DNA of 64,000 nucleotides from Actinomycetes bacterium (GCA_023565505.1 JAIMBI010000012.1:1-64000); one strand, 5' to 3'; positions 1 to 10,200 are shown, numbered from the stretch's first letter. Numbers and translations: made by a program. Notes: generated from the letters alone by a model not told the origin.

Positions 1-2
1 TG

Positions 3-2165
3 CTCCAGCATGTGCCGGCCGTGGGCGGCGGGGGGCGCCCCCCGCGGCCCCCCCCCCGAGCCCCCCCCCGAACCCCCCCCCCCCGGCGGGGCGGGGGGGG
101 GCCCCCGCGGCCGGGGGGGGGGGGGCGCCCCCCGCCGGGCGCCGCCCGGCCCGCGGCGGGGCCGCCCCGCCCCGGCGGACCGCGCCCCGCTCCGGGATTC
201 GGTCGGGGACGGGCTCCGATTCCGCCGCCGCCCGCCCCAAGCCGCGGCAAGGACCAAAGCCGCCGCGGCGGCGGTAAGGACCGCCGGACGGCCGCCTTCC
301 GGGAGACCCCGCGCGGGCGCCGGTGGGAGGAGGAGGACCTCCGCGGGCCCCGCGTCCGCCGGACCAAGGCCAAGACGCAGCGCGCCGAGAGCATGCCGCC
401 GGTCACGCGCAAACTGGTCCTGTCCGGTCCCATCACGGTGAAGGACCTGGCCGACCAGCTGGGGATCAAGGCCGCGGACCTCATCAAGCGGCTCATCGAC
501 CTCGGCGTCATGGCCACGGTCAACCATGAGCTGGACCGGGAGACGGCGGTGATCGTGGCGACGGAGCTGGGCGCCCAGGTCGAGGAGCGGGCGTCCCAGG
601 AGGAACAGGAAGAGCAGATCCTGGCGGGCGAGGAGGACCGTCCGGAAGACCTCCGGCCGCGTCCGCCCGTCGTCACCGTCATGGGTCACGTCGACCACGG
701 GAAGACGTCGCTGCTCGACCGCATCCGCGCGACCCGGGTGACGGCCCAGGAGGCGGGCGGGATCACCCAGCACATCGGGGCGTCCGTGGTAAGCTGGCAG
801 GGCCACCAGATCGTGTTCCTGGACACCCCGGGCCATGAGGCGTTCACCGCCATGCGGGCCCGCGGCGCTCAGGTCACCGACGTGGCGGTCCTGGTCGTGG
901 CGGCCAACGACGGGGTGATGCCCCAGACCGTCGAGGCCATCAACCACGCGCAGGCGGCCGGGGTGCCCGTGGTGGTGGCCATCAACAAGATGGACCTGCC
1001 GGACGCGAACCCCGAACGGGTCAAGCAGCAGTTGGCCGAGCACAACCTGGTGCCGGAGGAATGGGGCGGCGACACCATCATGGTGCCGGTCTCCGCCCGG
1101 ACCGGGGAGGGCATCGACCGGCTCCTGGAGAGCATCCTCCTGCAGGCCGAGTTGATGGAGCTCAAGGCGAACCCCAACCGGCCGGGCCAGGGCACCGTCA
1201 TCGAGGCCCAGCTCGACCGCGGCCGCGGGCCGGTGGCCACCGTGCTGGTGCAGCGCGGCACGCTCCGGGTGGGGGACGCGTTCGTCTCCGGTCACGTGTG
1301 GGGCCGGGTGCGCGCCCTCATCAACGACCGCGGGGAGCGGGTGAAGGAAGCGACGCCGTCCATGCCCGTGGAGGTCCTCGGCTTCACCGAGGTGCCCGAC
1401 GCCGGGGACGACTTCGTCGTGCTCGCCGACGACAAGCAGGCGCGGGAGATCGCCGAAGCCCGGCGCCAGCGCCGGCGGGCGAAGGAGACGGAAGCCCTGG
1501 CGCCGCGCGGCGTGACGCTGGACGAATTCTATCAGCGGCTTAAGGACCGCGAGGTCAAGGACCTCAACCTGGTGGTCAAGGCGGACGTGCAGGGTTCGGT
1601 GGAGGCCTTGGTGCATTCCCTCACCAAGCTCGGCAACGAGGAGGTCCGGGTGCGCGTCCTGCATAGCGGCGTCGGCGCCATCAGCGAGTCCGACGTCATG
1701 CTGGCGGCGGCCTCGTCGGCCATCGTGATCGGGTTCGGCGTCACCGCCGAGGCCAAGGCGCGCCAGCTGGCGGAGCACGAGCGGGTGGACCTCAGGACGT
1801 ACCGCGTCATCTACGACGTGGTGGACGACGTCCGTCAGGCCCTGACGGGCATGCTCGCGCCGAAGTACCAGGAGGTGGTCCTGGGCCGCGCCGAGGTGCG
1901 GGAGGTGTTCCGCATCCCCAAGGTCGGCACGGTGGCCGGGTGCTACGTCACGGACGGGAAGATCCTGCGCAGCGGCCGGGTCCGGGTGCTGCGCGACGGC
2001 AAGGTGGTGCACGAGGGGCCCATCGCCTCGCTCAAGCGCTTCAAGGACGACGTGCGCGAGGTGACCGCGGGGTTCGAGTGCGGCGTCGGGCTGGACCGCT
2101 TCAACGACATCAAGGTCGGGGACCAGTTCGAGGTGATCACCGAGGAAGAGGTCAAGGCGAGCTAG
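3..2165 (+). CDS. infB: Translation initiation factor IF-2 (5' end open)
   Basis: GTPase that delivers initiator tRNA to the ribosome. The frame is open to the left edge; the first in-window start is GTG at 12, which would give 717 residues, but the gene may begin further upstream. Residues 1-125 of that reading are a low-complexity Pro/Gly/Arg region over long C and G runs, followed by a basic linker. An IF2N domain ([20 protein letters not shown]) begins near residue 130. The G domain follows with GHVDHGKT near residue 224, DTPGHE and NKMD near 324, then the beta-barrel and C-terminal fMet-tRNA-binding domains. It heads the infB-rbfA-nrnA-truB-ribF cluster. The product is certain; the N-terminus is not, because homopolymer runs could hide length errors. 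Confidence 0.97.
12..180. repeat. Low-complexity G/C homopolymer tract in infB N-terminus
   Basis: Successive runs of C (up to about 12) alternating with runs of G (up to about 12) encode Pro/Gly/Arg-rich sequence. Two forward frames are open here, so the reading frame cannot be decided from coding signal alone. It may be a real disordered linker, which is common in IF-2, or partly an assembly artefact. Confidence 0.6.
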
Positions 2166-2284
2166 CCCGGGACCCCCTGGGCGGCGGCCCGCCGTCCGGG
2201 GACCGGGGGACCGTCGGATCACAGCACGGGTAAGGAGGGAGCCGCCGATCCGGCGCCGAACCGGCGTCCGGGATTGCACCCGAG

Positions 2285-2650
2285 ATGAAACAGGAACGGG
2301 CCGATCGCATCGGGGAGGCGCTGAGGGCCGAACTGGCCCAAATGCTCGAGCAACGGGAGATCAAGGACCCACGGATCGGGTTCGTCAGCATCACGCGCGT
2401 GGCGGTCACCCGCGATCTGTCGCTGGCGCGGATCGGCTTGTCGGTGCTCAAACCGGAGGAGGAAGGGCCGACGCTCGAGGGGCTCCGGAGCGCGGCCGGG
2501 TTCCTCCGGGGTGAGTTGGCCCGGCGGCTGAGGCTTCGCCTCGCCCCCGCGCTGGAGTTCTACATCGACCGGTCCATCGCGGAGAGCCTCCGCGTGCAGC
2601 AGCTCATGCGGGAAGCCCTGCCGCCGCGGGAGGAGACCGAACGCCCGTGA
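2285..2650 (+). CDS. rbfA: Ribosome-binding factor A
   Basis: 121-residue KH-fold protein that binds the 30S subunit and helps 16S rRNA 5'-end maturation and cold adaptation. Recognisable family features are the N-terminal helix (RADRIGEALRAELAQML), the KDPRIGFVSIT segment and the C-terminal FYIDRSIAESLRV stretch. The length is normal for the family. It starts with ATG 119 nt after infB and overlaps the next gene by 4 bp (GTGA). The small ylxP/DUF503 gene that lies between infB and rbfA in Bacillus is absent here. Confidence 0.95.
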   Translation: MKQERADRIGEALRAELAQMLEQREIKDPRIGFVSITRVAVTRDLSLARIGLSVLKPEEEGPTLEGLRSAAGFLRGELARRLRLRLAPALEFYIDRSIAESLRVQQLMREALPPREETERP

Positions 2651-3648
2651 CGGACCTCGAACGGGTCGTGGCCACCCTGGACCCGGCGCGCCGCGTCGCC
2701 GTGGTCACGCACAAGCTGCCCGACGGCGACACCACGGGATCCGCGCTGGGCCTGGTCCACCTCCTGCGTCGGGCCGGCAAGGACGCCGTGGCGGTCGGGC
2801 CGGACCCGATCCTCCCTCCGTACCGGTTCCTTCCCGGGGCGGCGGAGCATCGGGCTCTCGCCACGCCCACCGAAGCGGGCCCGCAGGACGTGGTCGTCAC
2901 GGTGGACTGCGGGGACCCCGACCGCGCCTTCGGCCTGGCGGGCCTGCGGGCCATGGCGCCGGTCGTGGTCAACGTCGACCATCACGTGACCAACCGCCGC
3001 TGGGGCGATGTGAATTGGATCGAGCCGGACCGCGCGGCCGTGGGCGAGATGGGCGTGATGCTGGCCGACGCCCTGGGGGTGCCGCTCGACCGCGACGCGG
3101 CGCTGTGTTTCTACGTGTCGCTCGCCACCGATACCGAAGGATTCCGCTTCGGGGCGCAGGACCCCCGCATCCTGGAACTCGCGGTGCGCCTGGTGCGGTT
3201 GGGCCTCGACCCGGACGCCCTGAGCCGCGCGTTGTTCGAACGGCAGTCCCTGGCGAGCCTGCGCCTTTTGGGCTGGGCCCTGTCGCACGTCCGCACCCTG
3301 CCCTCGGGCCGGGTGGCGTGGGTCGCCCTCTCCCGCGCCACTTTGCGGCGCCTCGGGGCGGCGCGGTGGGAGTCCGAGGGCATCGTGAACCACATCCGCG
3401 CGTTGGACGGCGTCCGCCTGGCCGTCTTCCTGCGGGAGGAGGGGAAGGGCCAGGTCAAGATAAGCCTCCGGAGCCGCCCGCCGTGGGAAGCGGCACCGGT
3501 GGCCCAACGGCTGGGCGGGGGCGGGCACCGCGACTCCGCGGGGGCGAACCTGGCCGCCGACCTCGACGGAGCGTTGCACCAGACTCTTCGGGCGGTGGAG
3601 GAACTCTACGGGGAGGCCGTGCCCTGGACGGCTTTGTCAACATCCTGA
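2647..3648 (+). CDS. nrnA: DHH-family oligoribonuclease / pAp phosphatase NrnA
   Basis: 333 residues. NrnA degrades 2-5 nt RNA oligomers and dephosphorylates pAp. The DHH motifs are visible: the N-terminal PDGDTTGS metal-binding motif (residues 25-32), VDCGD (about 85), the DHH signature VDHHVTN (about 108) and the C-terminal DHHA1 motif GGGGHRDSAGA (about 297). The GTG start overlaps the rbfA stop by 4 bp and the end overlaps the truB start, so rbfA-nrnA-truB are probably translationally coupled. This rbfA-nrnA-truB order is frequent in clostridial and high-GC Bacillota. Confidence 0.95.
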   Translation: MTDLERVVATLDPARRVAVVTHKLPDGDTTGSALGLVHLLRRAGKDAVAVGPDPILPPYRFLPGAAEHRALATPTEAGPQDVVVTVDCGDPDRAFGLAGLRAMAPVVVNVDHHVTNRRWGDVNWIEPDRAAVGEMGVMLADALGVPLDRDAALCFYVSLATDTEGFRFGAQDPRILELAVRLVRLGLDPDALSRALFERQSLASLRLLGWALSHVRTLPSGRVAWVALSRATLRRLGAARWESEGIVNHIRALDGVRLAVFLREEGKGQVKISLRSRPPWEAAPVAQRLGGGGHRDSAGANLAADLDGALHQTLRAVEELYGEAVPWTALSTS

Positions 3649-4478
3649 AACCGGCGGGCATGACCTCGCACGATGTCGTCGCCGCCATCCGGCGGCTGAC
3701 CGGCATGCCGGCCGGCCACGCGGGGACCCTGGACCCGGACGCGACCGGGGTCCTGGTCGTGGCCGTCGGGGACGCCCGCAAACTCTTGCCCTGGCTCCGG
3801 CTCGAGCCGAAACGCTACCGGGGGACGGCCCGCGTCGGCCTGGCCACGGATACGGGGGACGCGGCGGGCCGTCCGGTAGGCCACTCCCGGGCCCCTTGGC
3901 CGAGCTTCGCGGACTGGCGCCGGGCCGCCGCCTTCGTCGGCGGCCGCCGGCTCGAGGTGCCGCCGGTCGTGTCGGCCCGGAAGGTCGCCGGTCGCCCCGC
4001 CTATGCGCGCGCCCGGCGGGGTGAGGGGGTCTGGCTCGCGCCCCGTCCAGTGGACCGGCTGGCGCTCGCCGTCGAACGGGTGGAGGGACCGATCTGGCAG
4101 TTTGCGGCCACCGTCTCGACGGGGGCGTACATCCGGGCGTTGGTGCGCGACTGGGCCGGGGTCCTCGGACATGCCGCCCACTTGGTGACGTTGACCCGGA
4201 CCGGGGTGGGACCGTTCGACCTGGCCGGGGCCCGGCCGGTGCCCCAAGCGGCGGGAGAGTTGACGTGGGTCCCGTGGCACGCCGTCTGGGAGCACCCGGT
4301 GGTGGAGGTGGACGCCGCCGCGGCGCGGCACATCCGGCACGGACGGTGGCCGCCGGGCCTCCGGCTCTTCTGTCCGGGACCGGTCGCCCTGGCCCGGCAG
4401 GGTCGACTGCTGGCGGTCGCCGCCGGGAACGGCCGATTCGCCCGGGTGTTCGCCGGCGTTGGGGAAGGGGACGACTGA
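3624..4478 (+). CDS. truB: tRNA pseudouridine(55) synthase TruB, probable CTG start
   Basis: Makes pseudouridine 55 in the T-loop of tRNAs. About 284 residues. The hallmark N-terminus (DGFVNILKPAGMTSHDVV) and the catalytic motif AGTLDPDATGVL are present, with the nucleophile Asp in LDPD; a C-terminal PUA-like region follows. No ATG, GTG or TTG occurs in frame at the position where TruB proteins begin. CTG at 3624 fits exactly (M-D-G-F) and is preceded at 7 nt by GGGGAGG (3610-3616). The next in-frame ATG (3660) would delete the conserved KPAG motif. It overlaps the end of nrnA by 25 bp. Confidence 0.9.
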   Translation: MDGFVNILKPAGMTSHDVVAAIRRLTGMPAGHAGTLDPDATGVLVVAVGDARKLLPWLRLEPKRYRGTARVGLATDTGDAAGRPVGHSRAPWPSFADWRRAAAFVGGRRLEVPPVVSARKVAGRPAYARARRGEGVWLAPRPVDRLALAVERVEGPIWQFAATVSTGAYIRALVRDWAGVLGHAAHLVTLTRTGVGPFDLAGARPVPQAAGELTWVPWHAVWEHPVVEVDAAAARHIRHGRWPPGLRLFCPGPVALARQGRLLAVAAGNGRFARVFAGVGEGDD

Positions 4479-4479
4479 G

Positions 4480-5394
4480 GTGGAGATCTGGGAACCCGAC
4501 CGACCCGGACAGGGACCGGCCGTCGTGACCATGGGCACCTTCGACGGCCTGCACCCCGGGCATCGCGCGCTGTTCGCCCGGGCGCGCGCGGAGGCCGAGC
4601 ACCGCGGAGTGCCGTGGGTGGTCGTGACGTTCGATCCCCCCCCGGCGGTCGTGCTGCGGGGCCGCCGGGGGCGGTGGGAGCTGACCCCCCGCGCGGAGAA
4701 ACTGTGGTGGCTGGAACGCCTCGGCGTGCCGGCGGTCGTGGTGTGGCCGTTCACGCCCGAACTGGCCCAGGTGGAGGCCGAGGCTTTCCTGGACCGGTAC
4801 CTGGTGCCCGTGCTGCGCCCGGTGGCCCTGGTGGAAGGCGGAGACTTCACCTTCGGCCGGGGCGGGCGGGGGACGACGGCGACGCTCGCGGCCTGGGGCG
4901 AGCGCCACGGGGTGGCGGTGGTCGTCCTGCCGCGCATGGGCCCCGACGGGCAGAGCTACTCCAGCTCGCGCGCCCGCGCCGCCGTAGAGCGGGGGGCCCT
5001 CGCGGAAGCCGAGGCGGCGCTCGGGCGCCCCTATACCGCTTACGGGCCGGTCGTGCCGGGGGACGGCATCGGCCGCACCCTAGGCGTGCCGACCGCCAAT
5101 CTGGCGTTGGCGGCGGACAAGCTCATGCCGCCGTACGGCATCTACGGCGGCACGGCCGTCTGGGACGGCGCCGAAGCGCCGGCGGTGGCCAGCTGGGGGG
5201 TGCGTCCGACCTTCGCCGGCCGGGAGGAGCGGTTCGAGGTGCACGTGCTGGACCGCGACGAAGACTTCCGGGGGCGGACGTTGACGTTCTCCTTCCGCAC
5301 CTACGTGCGTCCCGAGGCGCGCTTTGCGACGACGGCGGACCTGGTGGCGCAGATGGCCGCGGACATCGCGGAGGTGCGTCGGCGCCTCGGTTAG
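4480..5394 (+). CDS. ribF: Bifunctional riboflavin kinase / FAD synthetase
   Basis: About 304 residues. Converts riboflavin to FMN and FMN to FAD. The N-terminal nucleotidyltransferase domain carries [12 protein letters not shown] (HxGH-type motif) near residue 15 and the [13 protein letters not shown] segment. The C-terminal riboflavin-kinase barrel starts near residue 190 with [15 protein letters not shown] prefer GTG 4480, which has ggggaagggg upstream, over an in-frame TTG at 4459 that would overlap truB. It directly follows truB, as in many Bacillota. Confidence 0.94.
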   Translation: MEIWEPDRPGQGPAVVTMGTFDGLHPGHRALFARARAEAEHRGVPWVVVTFDPPPAVVLRGRRGRWELTPRAEKLWWLERLGVPAVVVWPFTPELAQVEAEAFLDRYLVPVLRPVALVEGGDFTFGRGGRGTTATLAAWGERHGVAVVVLPRMGPDGQSYSSSRARAAVERGALAEAEAALGRPYTAYGPVVPGDGIGRTLGVPTANLALAADKLMPPYGIYGGTAVWDGAEAPAVASWGVRPTFAGREERFEVHVLDRDEDFRGRTLTFSFRTYVRPEARFATTADLVAQMAADIAEVRRRLG

Positions 5395-5420
5395 ACACCA
5401 GCGGCGGCGTGTGGTAGACT
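5392..5420 (+). promoter_or_regulatory. Sigma-70-type promoter of rpsO
   Basis: TAGACA (5392-5397, 5/6 to consensus), 17-nt spacer, TAGACT (5415-5420). It begins at the ribF stop codon and would give an rpsO leader of about 85 nt, long enough for S15 autoregulation, although I did not recognise a specific S15-binding fold. Confidence 0.6.
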
Positions 5421-5512
5421 CGCACCGGCACGAGCCGTGCGGGGGAGCGCGGCCGGGAGCGGCCGGGCGGCGGGCGGCCGCAGGAAGGACTGAGGAGGAA
5501 GGAGGCGACGCG

Positions 5513-5782
5513 ATGGCGCTGGCCTCGGCAGAGAAGCAGGCTATCATCGCATCGTTTCGGCGGCACGAACAGGACACCGGATCCCCGGAAGTGCAGATAG
5601 CCTTGTTGACGCGGCAGATCGACGAACTGACCGAGCACCTGAAGGTGCACAAGAAGGATTTCCACTCGCGGCGGGGCCTGCTCAAGATGGTGGGCCAGCG
5701 GCGGCGGTTGCTCAACTACCTGCGGGACACCGATCGGGCCCGATACCATAAGCTGGTCGAGGAGCTCGGGCTCAGGCGCTAG
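5513..5782 (+). CDS. rpsO: 30S ribosomal protein S15
   Basis: 89 residues, the standard length. Primary 16S rRNA-binding protein of the 30S platform. The family signature runs through residues 10-88: [32 protein letters not shown], then [10 protein letters not shown]. The ATG is preceded by ggaggaaggagg. The stop codon lies inside the left arm of an intrinsic terminator. As in Bacillus, rpsO precedes pnp. Confidence 0.97.
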   Translation: MALASAEKQAIIASFRRHEQDTGSPEVQIALLTRQIDELTEHLKVHKKDFHSRRGLLKMVGQRRRLLNYLRDTDRARYHKLVEELGLRR

Positions 5783-5806
5783 AGCGGGTCGTCCCGCTCT
5801 TTTTTT
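5781..5806 (+). terminator. Intrinsic terminator after rpsO
   Basis: Perfect 8-bp stem agagcggg/cccgctct (5781-5788 and 5793-5800), 4-nt loop, then a T run to 5806. The stem overlaps the rpsO stop codon. Confidence 0.9.
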
Positions 5807-5834
5807 GCCAAGGCGCCGGTCTGTGGGTCATAAT
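5805..5834 (+). promoter_or_regulatory. Sigma-70-type promoter of pnp
   Basis: TTGCCA (5805-5810, 5/6), 18-nt spacer, CATAAT (5829-5834, 5/6). The -35 element is embedded in the tail of the rpsO terminator. Transcription starting near 5841 supports the ATG at 5890 rather than the in-frame ATG at 5833, which lies inside the -10 element. Confidence 0.7.
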
Positions 5835-5889
5835 GGCGACGAACAGAGAGATAAAAGGATTGGAAGCGAACCCAGGGAGGCACCATTCT

Positions 5890-8136
5890 ATGGAAGTCCA
5901 CACAGCGGAACTGCTGGTGGGCGGACGGGTGATGACCCTCGAGACCGGACGCATGGCCAAACAGGCCAACGGTGCCGTCTTCGTGCGGTACGGCGACACC
6001 GCCGTGCTCGTGACCGCCACCGCCTCGCGCCAGCCGCGGGAAGGCATCGACTTCTTCCCGCTCACGGTCGACTATGAGGAGCGACTGTACGCCGTCGGGA
6101 AGATTCCCGGCGGCTTCATCAAACGGGAGGGCCGCCCCACCGAAAAGGCCATCCTGGCGGCCCGGCTCACGGATCGTCCCATTCGGCCCCTGTTCCCCGA
6201 GGGATTCCGCAACGACGTCCAGATCATCGTAACCGTGATGTCGGTCGACCATGACGCCAGCCCGGAGATCTGCGGGATCATCGGGGCGTCGGCCGCGTTG
6301 TCCATCTCCGACATTCCGTTCGACGGGCCCATCGGGGCGGTCGAGGTCGGTCTGGTCGACGGGGAGCTGGTCATCAATCCCACGGCGGAGCAGAGCCTGA
6401 GGAGTCGGCTCAAGCTCACCGTGGCCGGCACCTACGACAACGTGCTGATGATCGAGGCCGGGGCCGACCAGGTGCCCGAGCGCACGATCCTGGACGCGAT
6501 CTTCAAGGGCCATGAAGAGATCCGCCGCATCGTGGAGGGCATCCGGGCGTTCCAGGCGGTCGCCGGCAAGCCCAAGGGCAACTACCCGCTGTTCCTGCCG
6601 GACGCCGAGCTGGAGGCCGCCGTGCGCGAGATGGCCCTCGAGCCGCTGCGCGAGGCGCTCCGGGCTCCGGACAAGCTGGCGCGCGAGGCGGCCATCGAGG
6701 ATGTCAACCGGCGCGTGACCGAGGCCATGCTCGAGCGGTTCCCCGACAAGGGCAAGGAAATCCAGGCGGTGCTCAAGCACATCCTGAAGGACGAGGTCCG
6801 CTCGGCCATCATCCACGACCACATCCGGCCCGACGGCCGCGCCCTCGACGAGATCCGCCCCATCAGCATCGAGGTGGGGATTCTGCCGCGGGTCCACGGG
6901 AGCGGGCTGTTCACCCGGGGTCAGACCCAGGCCATGACGGCCATGACCCTCGGTCCCCTGAGCGACCAGCAGATTCTGGACGGGATCGGGCTGGAGGAGA
7001 GCAAGCGGTATATCCACCACTACAACTTCCCCCCCTTCTCCACGGGCGAGACGGCACCGCTGCGCGGCCCCAGCCGGCGCTCCATCGGGCACGGGGCCCT
7101 GGCCGAGCGGGCGCTGGAGCCGGTCATCCCCCCCGAGAGCGAGTTCCCCTACGCCATCCGCCTGGTGTCGGACATCCTGGAGTCCAACGGGTCGACGTCC
7201 ATGGCGTCGGTGTGCGGCAGCACCCTCGCCCTCATGGACGGGGGCGTGCCGATTCGGGCGCCGGTGGCCGGAGTCGCCATGGGCTTGGTCAAGGAGGGCG
7301 ACCAATACGCCATCCTGACCGACATCCAGGGCATCGAGGACGCCCTGGGGGATATGGACTTCAAGGTCGCGGGAACCCGGGAGGGCGTCACCGCCATCCA
7401 GATGGACATCAAGATCCACGGCCTGGAGCGCGCAATCCTGGAGGAGGCGCTGGAGCAGGCGCGGCGGGGCCGGCTGTTCATCCTGGACAAGATGCTCGAG
7501 GTCATCGACAAGCCGCGGCCGGAACTGTCGCCGTATGCCCCGCGCATCATTACCCTGCACATTGACCCCGACCGGATCCGGGACGTGATCGGACCGGGGG
7601 GCAAGACCATCAACCGGATCATCGAGGCGACCCGGGTCGGCGACAAGAAAGTCGAGATCGACATCGAGGACGACGGGACGGTGTACATCGCCGCGGTCAA
7701 CCCGGAGGCGGCGCAGAAGGCGGTCAAGATGATCGAGGACCTGACCCGGACCGTCGAGGTGGGCCAGACCTACGAAGGCCGCGTGGCCCGGATCATGAAC
7801 TTCGGCGCCTTCGTGGAGATCCTGCCCGGGAAGGAAGGCCTCGTTCACATCTCGGAGCTTTCCCACGACCGGGTGGGCCGGGTGGAGGACGTCGTGCGCA
7901 TCGGCGACCCCATCAAGGTGAAGGTGACGGAGATCGATCACCTGGGCCGGGTCAACCTGTCGCACAAGGACACCTTGCCGCCGCCCCCGCCCCGGGAGAA
8001 CGCCCAGGGCGGCCGGCCGGCGCGGGCCGAGCGCGGCGGGCCGCCGCCGCGCGACGGGGGGCGTCCGAACGGGCGCGGTCCGCGCCGCCCGCACGGACCC
8101 GGCGGCGGGGGGCCGCGGCCCGGCCCGCGGCGTTAG
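5890..8136 (+). CDS. pnp: Polyribonucleotide nucleotidyltransferase (PNPase)
   Basis: About 748 residues. Phosphorolytic 3'-5' exoribonuclease of the RNA degradosome. Two RNase PH domains (the second with FPPFSTGE) flank the all-alpha linker. They are followed by a KH domain with GPGG (about residues 553-605), an S1 domain (about 622-695) and an Arg/Pro/Gly-rich tail of about 50 residues that is probably disordered and basic. The start is ATG 5890 with GGGAGG 9 nt upstream. The gene has its own promoter just after the rpsO terminator. Confidence 0.97.
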   Translation: MEVHTAELLVGGRVMTLETGRMAKQANGAVFVRYGDTAVLVTATASRQPREGIDFFPLTVDYEERLYAVGKIPGGFIKREGRPTEKAILAARLTDRPIRPLFPEGFRNDVQIIVTVMSVDHDASPEICGIIGASAALSISDIPFDGPIGAVEVGLVDGELVINPTAEQSLRSRLKLTVAGTYDNVLMIEAGADQVPERTILDAIFKGHEEIRRIVEGIRAFQAVAGKPKGNYPLFLPDAELEAAVREMALEPLREALRAPDKLAREAAIEDVNRRVTEAMLERFPDKGKEIQAVLKHILKDEVRSAIIHDHIRPDGRALDEIRPISIEVGILPRVHGSGLFTRGQTQAMTAMTLGPLSDQQILDGIGLEESKRYIHHYNFPPFSTGETAPLRGPSRRSIGHGALAERALEPVIPPESEFPYAIRLVSDILESNGSTSMASVCGSTLALMDGGVPIRAPVAGVAMGLVKEGDQYAILTDIQGIEDALGDMDFKVAGTREGVTAIQMDIKIHGLERAILEEALEQARRGRLFILDKMLEVIDKPRPELSPYAPRIITLHIDPDRIRDVIGPGGKTINRIIEATRVGDKKVEIDIEDDGTVYIAAVNPEAAQKAVKMIEDLTRTVEVGQTYEGRVARIMNFGAFVEILPGKEGLVHISELSHDRVGRVEDVVRIGDPIKVKVTEIDHLGRVNLSHKDTLPPPPPRENAQGGRPARAERGGPPPRDGGRPNGRGPRRPHGPGGGGPRPGPRR

Positions 8137-8194
8137 ACCTGTCCTCGGCATAGGTGCGCGCCCTCCGGTGTAGGTTCAAGCGGGGGGCGAGCAG

Positions 8195-8956
8195 GTGCGA
8201 AGCCTGGCGGCATGGAGCGCCCGGTGGCCGGGGGTCGTGGCGGGGGTGCTGGCGGCGGCGGCCGTTTGGGCCACCAGCCGTCCGGGCGCGCTGGCGCTTC
8301 AGGCGCCGGCGGCGCCGCCCGCCGTCTACCGGGTGGCCACCACCACGCCCGCGGTGGCGTTGACCGTCAACGTCGTCTGGGGCACGGAGTATGTGCCGCG
8401 CCTCCTGGCCGTCCTGCAGCGCGAGCACGCGCGCGCGACGTTCTTCCTGGGCGGGGCGTGGGCCGCCGCCCACCCCGACCTGGTGCGGCAACTCGCGGCC
8501 GCGGGGATGGAGATCGGTAACCACGGGTATGCCCATCGCCATCAGTCGCTGCTGTCGTTCGACGCCAACGTGGAGGAGATCACGCGGGCGTCGCGGGCCA
8601 TCGAACTGGCCGGCGCGCCCCGACCCACGTTGTTCGCGCCGCCCTACGGCGAGTACAACCGGACGGTGCTGGAGGCGGCCGGCGCCTTGCACCTGACCAC
8701 CGTCATGTGGACGATCGACACCATCGACTGGCGGCCGTCGTCGACGCCCGACCGGATCACCGAACGCGTCCTGTCCCGCGCCGCCCCGGGTAGCATCGTC
8801 CTGATGCATCCGACCGACCGTACCGTGGAGGCCCTGCCCCGCATTCTGGCCGGCTTGGCGGCCAAGGGCCTCAAGGCCGTCCCGGTGGGGACCCTCCTCA
8901 AGACGGGGACGCCGCAGGGAGAAGCCGCCGGCCCGGGCGGAAGCCGCACGACCTAG
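8195..8956 (+). CDS. YlxY-like polysaccharide deacetylase family protein
   Basis: 253 residues with an N-terminal membrane or signal segment (about residues 12-35) and a NodB-homology domain, hence exported or membrane-anchored. In place of the usual TFDxG motif it reads ALTVNVVWG, so the first catalytic Asp is Asn. The metal-binding His pair survives (NHGYAH), as does the PPYGEYN motif. As far as I recall, this substitution is typical of the YlxY group that follows pnp in Bacillus, so the position agrees with the assignment. Activity is doubtful; a structural or binding role in the spore or cell wall is possible. Confidence 0.82.
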   Translation: MRSLAAWSARWPGVVAGVLAAAAVWATSRPGALALQAPAAPPAVYRVATTTPAVALTVNVVWGTEYVPRLLAVLQREHARATFFLGGAWAAAHPDLVRQLAAAGMEIGNHGYAHRHQSLLSFDANVEEITRASRAIELAGAPRPTLFAPPYGEYNRTVLEAAGALHLTTVMWTIDTIDWRPSSTPDRITERVLSRAAPGSIVLMHPTDRTVEALPRILAGLAAKGLKAVPVGTLLKTGTPQGEAAGPGGSRTT

Positions 8957-9635
8957 CCCCGGGGCGGTTCGTTGCCGGGACGAGGGGGCTCGCGGATCGG
9001 GGCCGGGATGCGGGCGGCATCCCCCTGTGACCCTCGGTCGCGTGCCCGCCCGGGCATCGGACGCCGGGAGGACGAAGGCGGATCACCCGCCGCGGCCCAT
9101 GGCCCGGCGTGCGAGGAGGGACAGACCGCCACCGGGCGGCCGGACCATCCGCCGGTCGGGTCGCCGGCTGGGGGGACCGACGGCACGCTGCCCGGAGGCC
9201 CTCCACGCCGCCGCGGCCGTTCCACCGACGCCTTCCTGCGGGGACCGCATGGGACCCGAAAAAGCCCTGACCGCTCTCGAGACGAGCCTCAGCGTGTTTT
9301 CGCGGGCGACTCCGGCGGCGCAAGGACAAGAAAAATGAGCGGGGCGGTCCGGGCACCCAGGACGTCCACGGGGGGAACCGGTGCGTCCCAGCGGCCGGGT
9401 CGGTCTGTCCGGCACTTGTCCCCAGAATCGGGCTACAGCGGAACGGGGGCCTGGTGGCCGTCCCCGATCCCCCTGCGCATGCCCGAGGGGACCGGGGTCG
9501 GACAGGGTTTGCGGAGTCCCGTGGCTTCGATAAGGCTGTTACCCTTTGGATACGATCTCCCGCCTCCCGCGGCAGGCGACCGTCGACGAGGGCGTCGGGT
9601 GACAGGACCGGGACGATGGGGAAGGGTGGGAGCCC
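8957..9635 (+). other. Spacer with no recognisable gene
   Basis: Several long frames are open on both strands, but only through high GC. None shows a recognisable domain, and their composition (Arg/Pro/Gly-rich) is that of shadow translation. I see no repeat, terminator or RNA gene here. Confidence 0.5.
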
Positions 9636-10157
9636 GTGTATACGAGCTTGGACGTGCGGAATTTCCGGGGCCTCCGTCACGTGGCCTTGCTGCGGTCGGA
9701 TCGCGTCAACTTGGTCCTGGGTTCCAACGGCAGCGGCAAGACCTCCTTGCTCGAAGCCTTCTGGGTGCATGGGAATCCGCATGCGCCGCAGTTGCTGGCC
9801 CAGGAAGACGCGTCGCGGGGTACCTGGCGACAGTCGTGGCGGTCGTTCCGGCGGACGCTCCCGGCTCTTTGGAAACGGTATCCTGGGCTTCCCCAAAAGG
9901 ATACCCCGTGGCTCGGGAGGCCGAGGCCTACGTCGGGCGTGTCGACGCGCTCGATCCGTCCCCGGTCCCGTACAACGCGGCGGATCGCGCCAACCGTCCG
10001 GTAGGATCGGTCTTGGCGGTCGGTATGAACCGCCCGCCACCGTGACGTACGGCTTGCGCCTGGCCGAAGCGGCAGAATCCGGCGCGTGGGACGGGGAACA
10101 TCCGGCGTTTTCCCCATCGTGGCGTTCATCCGGCGGCTGGCCGAACTGCCGGCGTGA
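9636..10157 (+). pseudogene. Decayed AAA/OLD-type ATPase fragment
   Basis: A 122-codon frame from GTG 9636 starts like a RecF/OLD/AAA15 ATPase: a DVRNFRGLRHV beta-strand motif, then a Walker A loop (LGSNGSGKTSLLEAF) near residue 32. After about residue 75 the reading loses protein character. Plausible continuations appear in the other two frames (for example GVFPIVAFIRRLAELPA ending at a TGA at 10155-10157). This is what a gene with two or more frameshifts and internal deletion would look like. Complete relatives are several hundred residues. Alternatives are an assembly error or a short domesticated fragment. Confidence 0.4.
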
Positions 10158-10200
10158 TCGGGGCGGATGCGGCGGCCTGCCTCCGGGCGGGGACAAAACC

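Noticed and set aside
10..441. 143-codon frame overlapping the infB N-terminus
   Set aside because: After the G/C runs it loses similarity to anything, whereas the other frame continues into the IF-2 linker and IF2N domain.
5833..5889. ATG 5833 as the pnp start
   Set aside because: It lies in the -10 element of the pnp promoter and has no SD; ATG 5890 has GGGAGG at 9 nt and the normal PNPase N-terminus.
9636..10004. Intact stand-alone defence ATPase
   Set aside because: Walker B and the rest of the ATPase are missing from the frame, and continuation is scattered over other frames.
8972..10045. 357-codon plus-strand frame in the ylxY-M16 spacer
   Set aside because: Composition is shadow-like with no motif, and it overlaps the ATPase remnant in a different frame.
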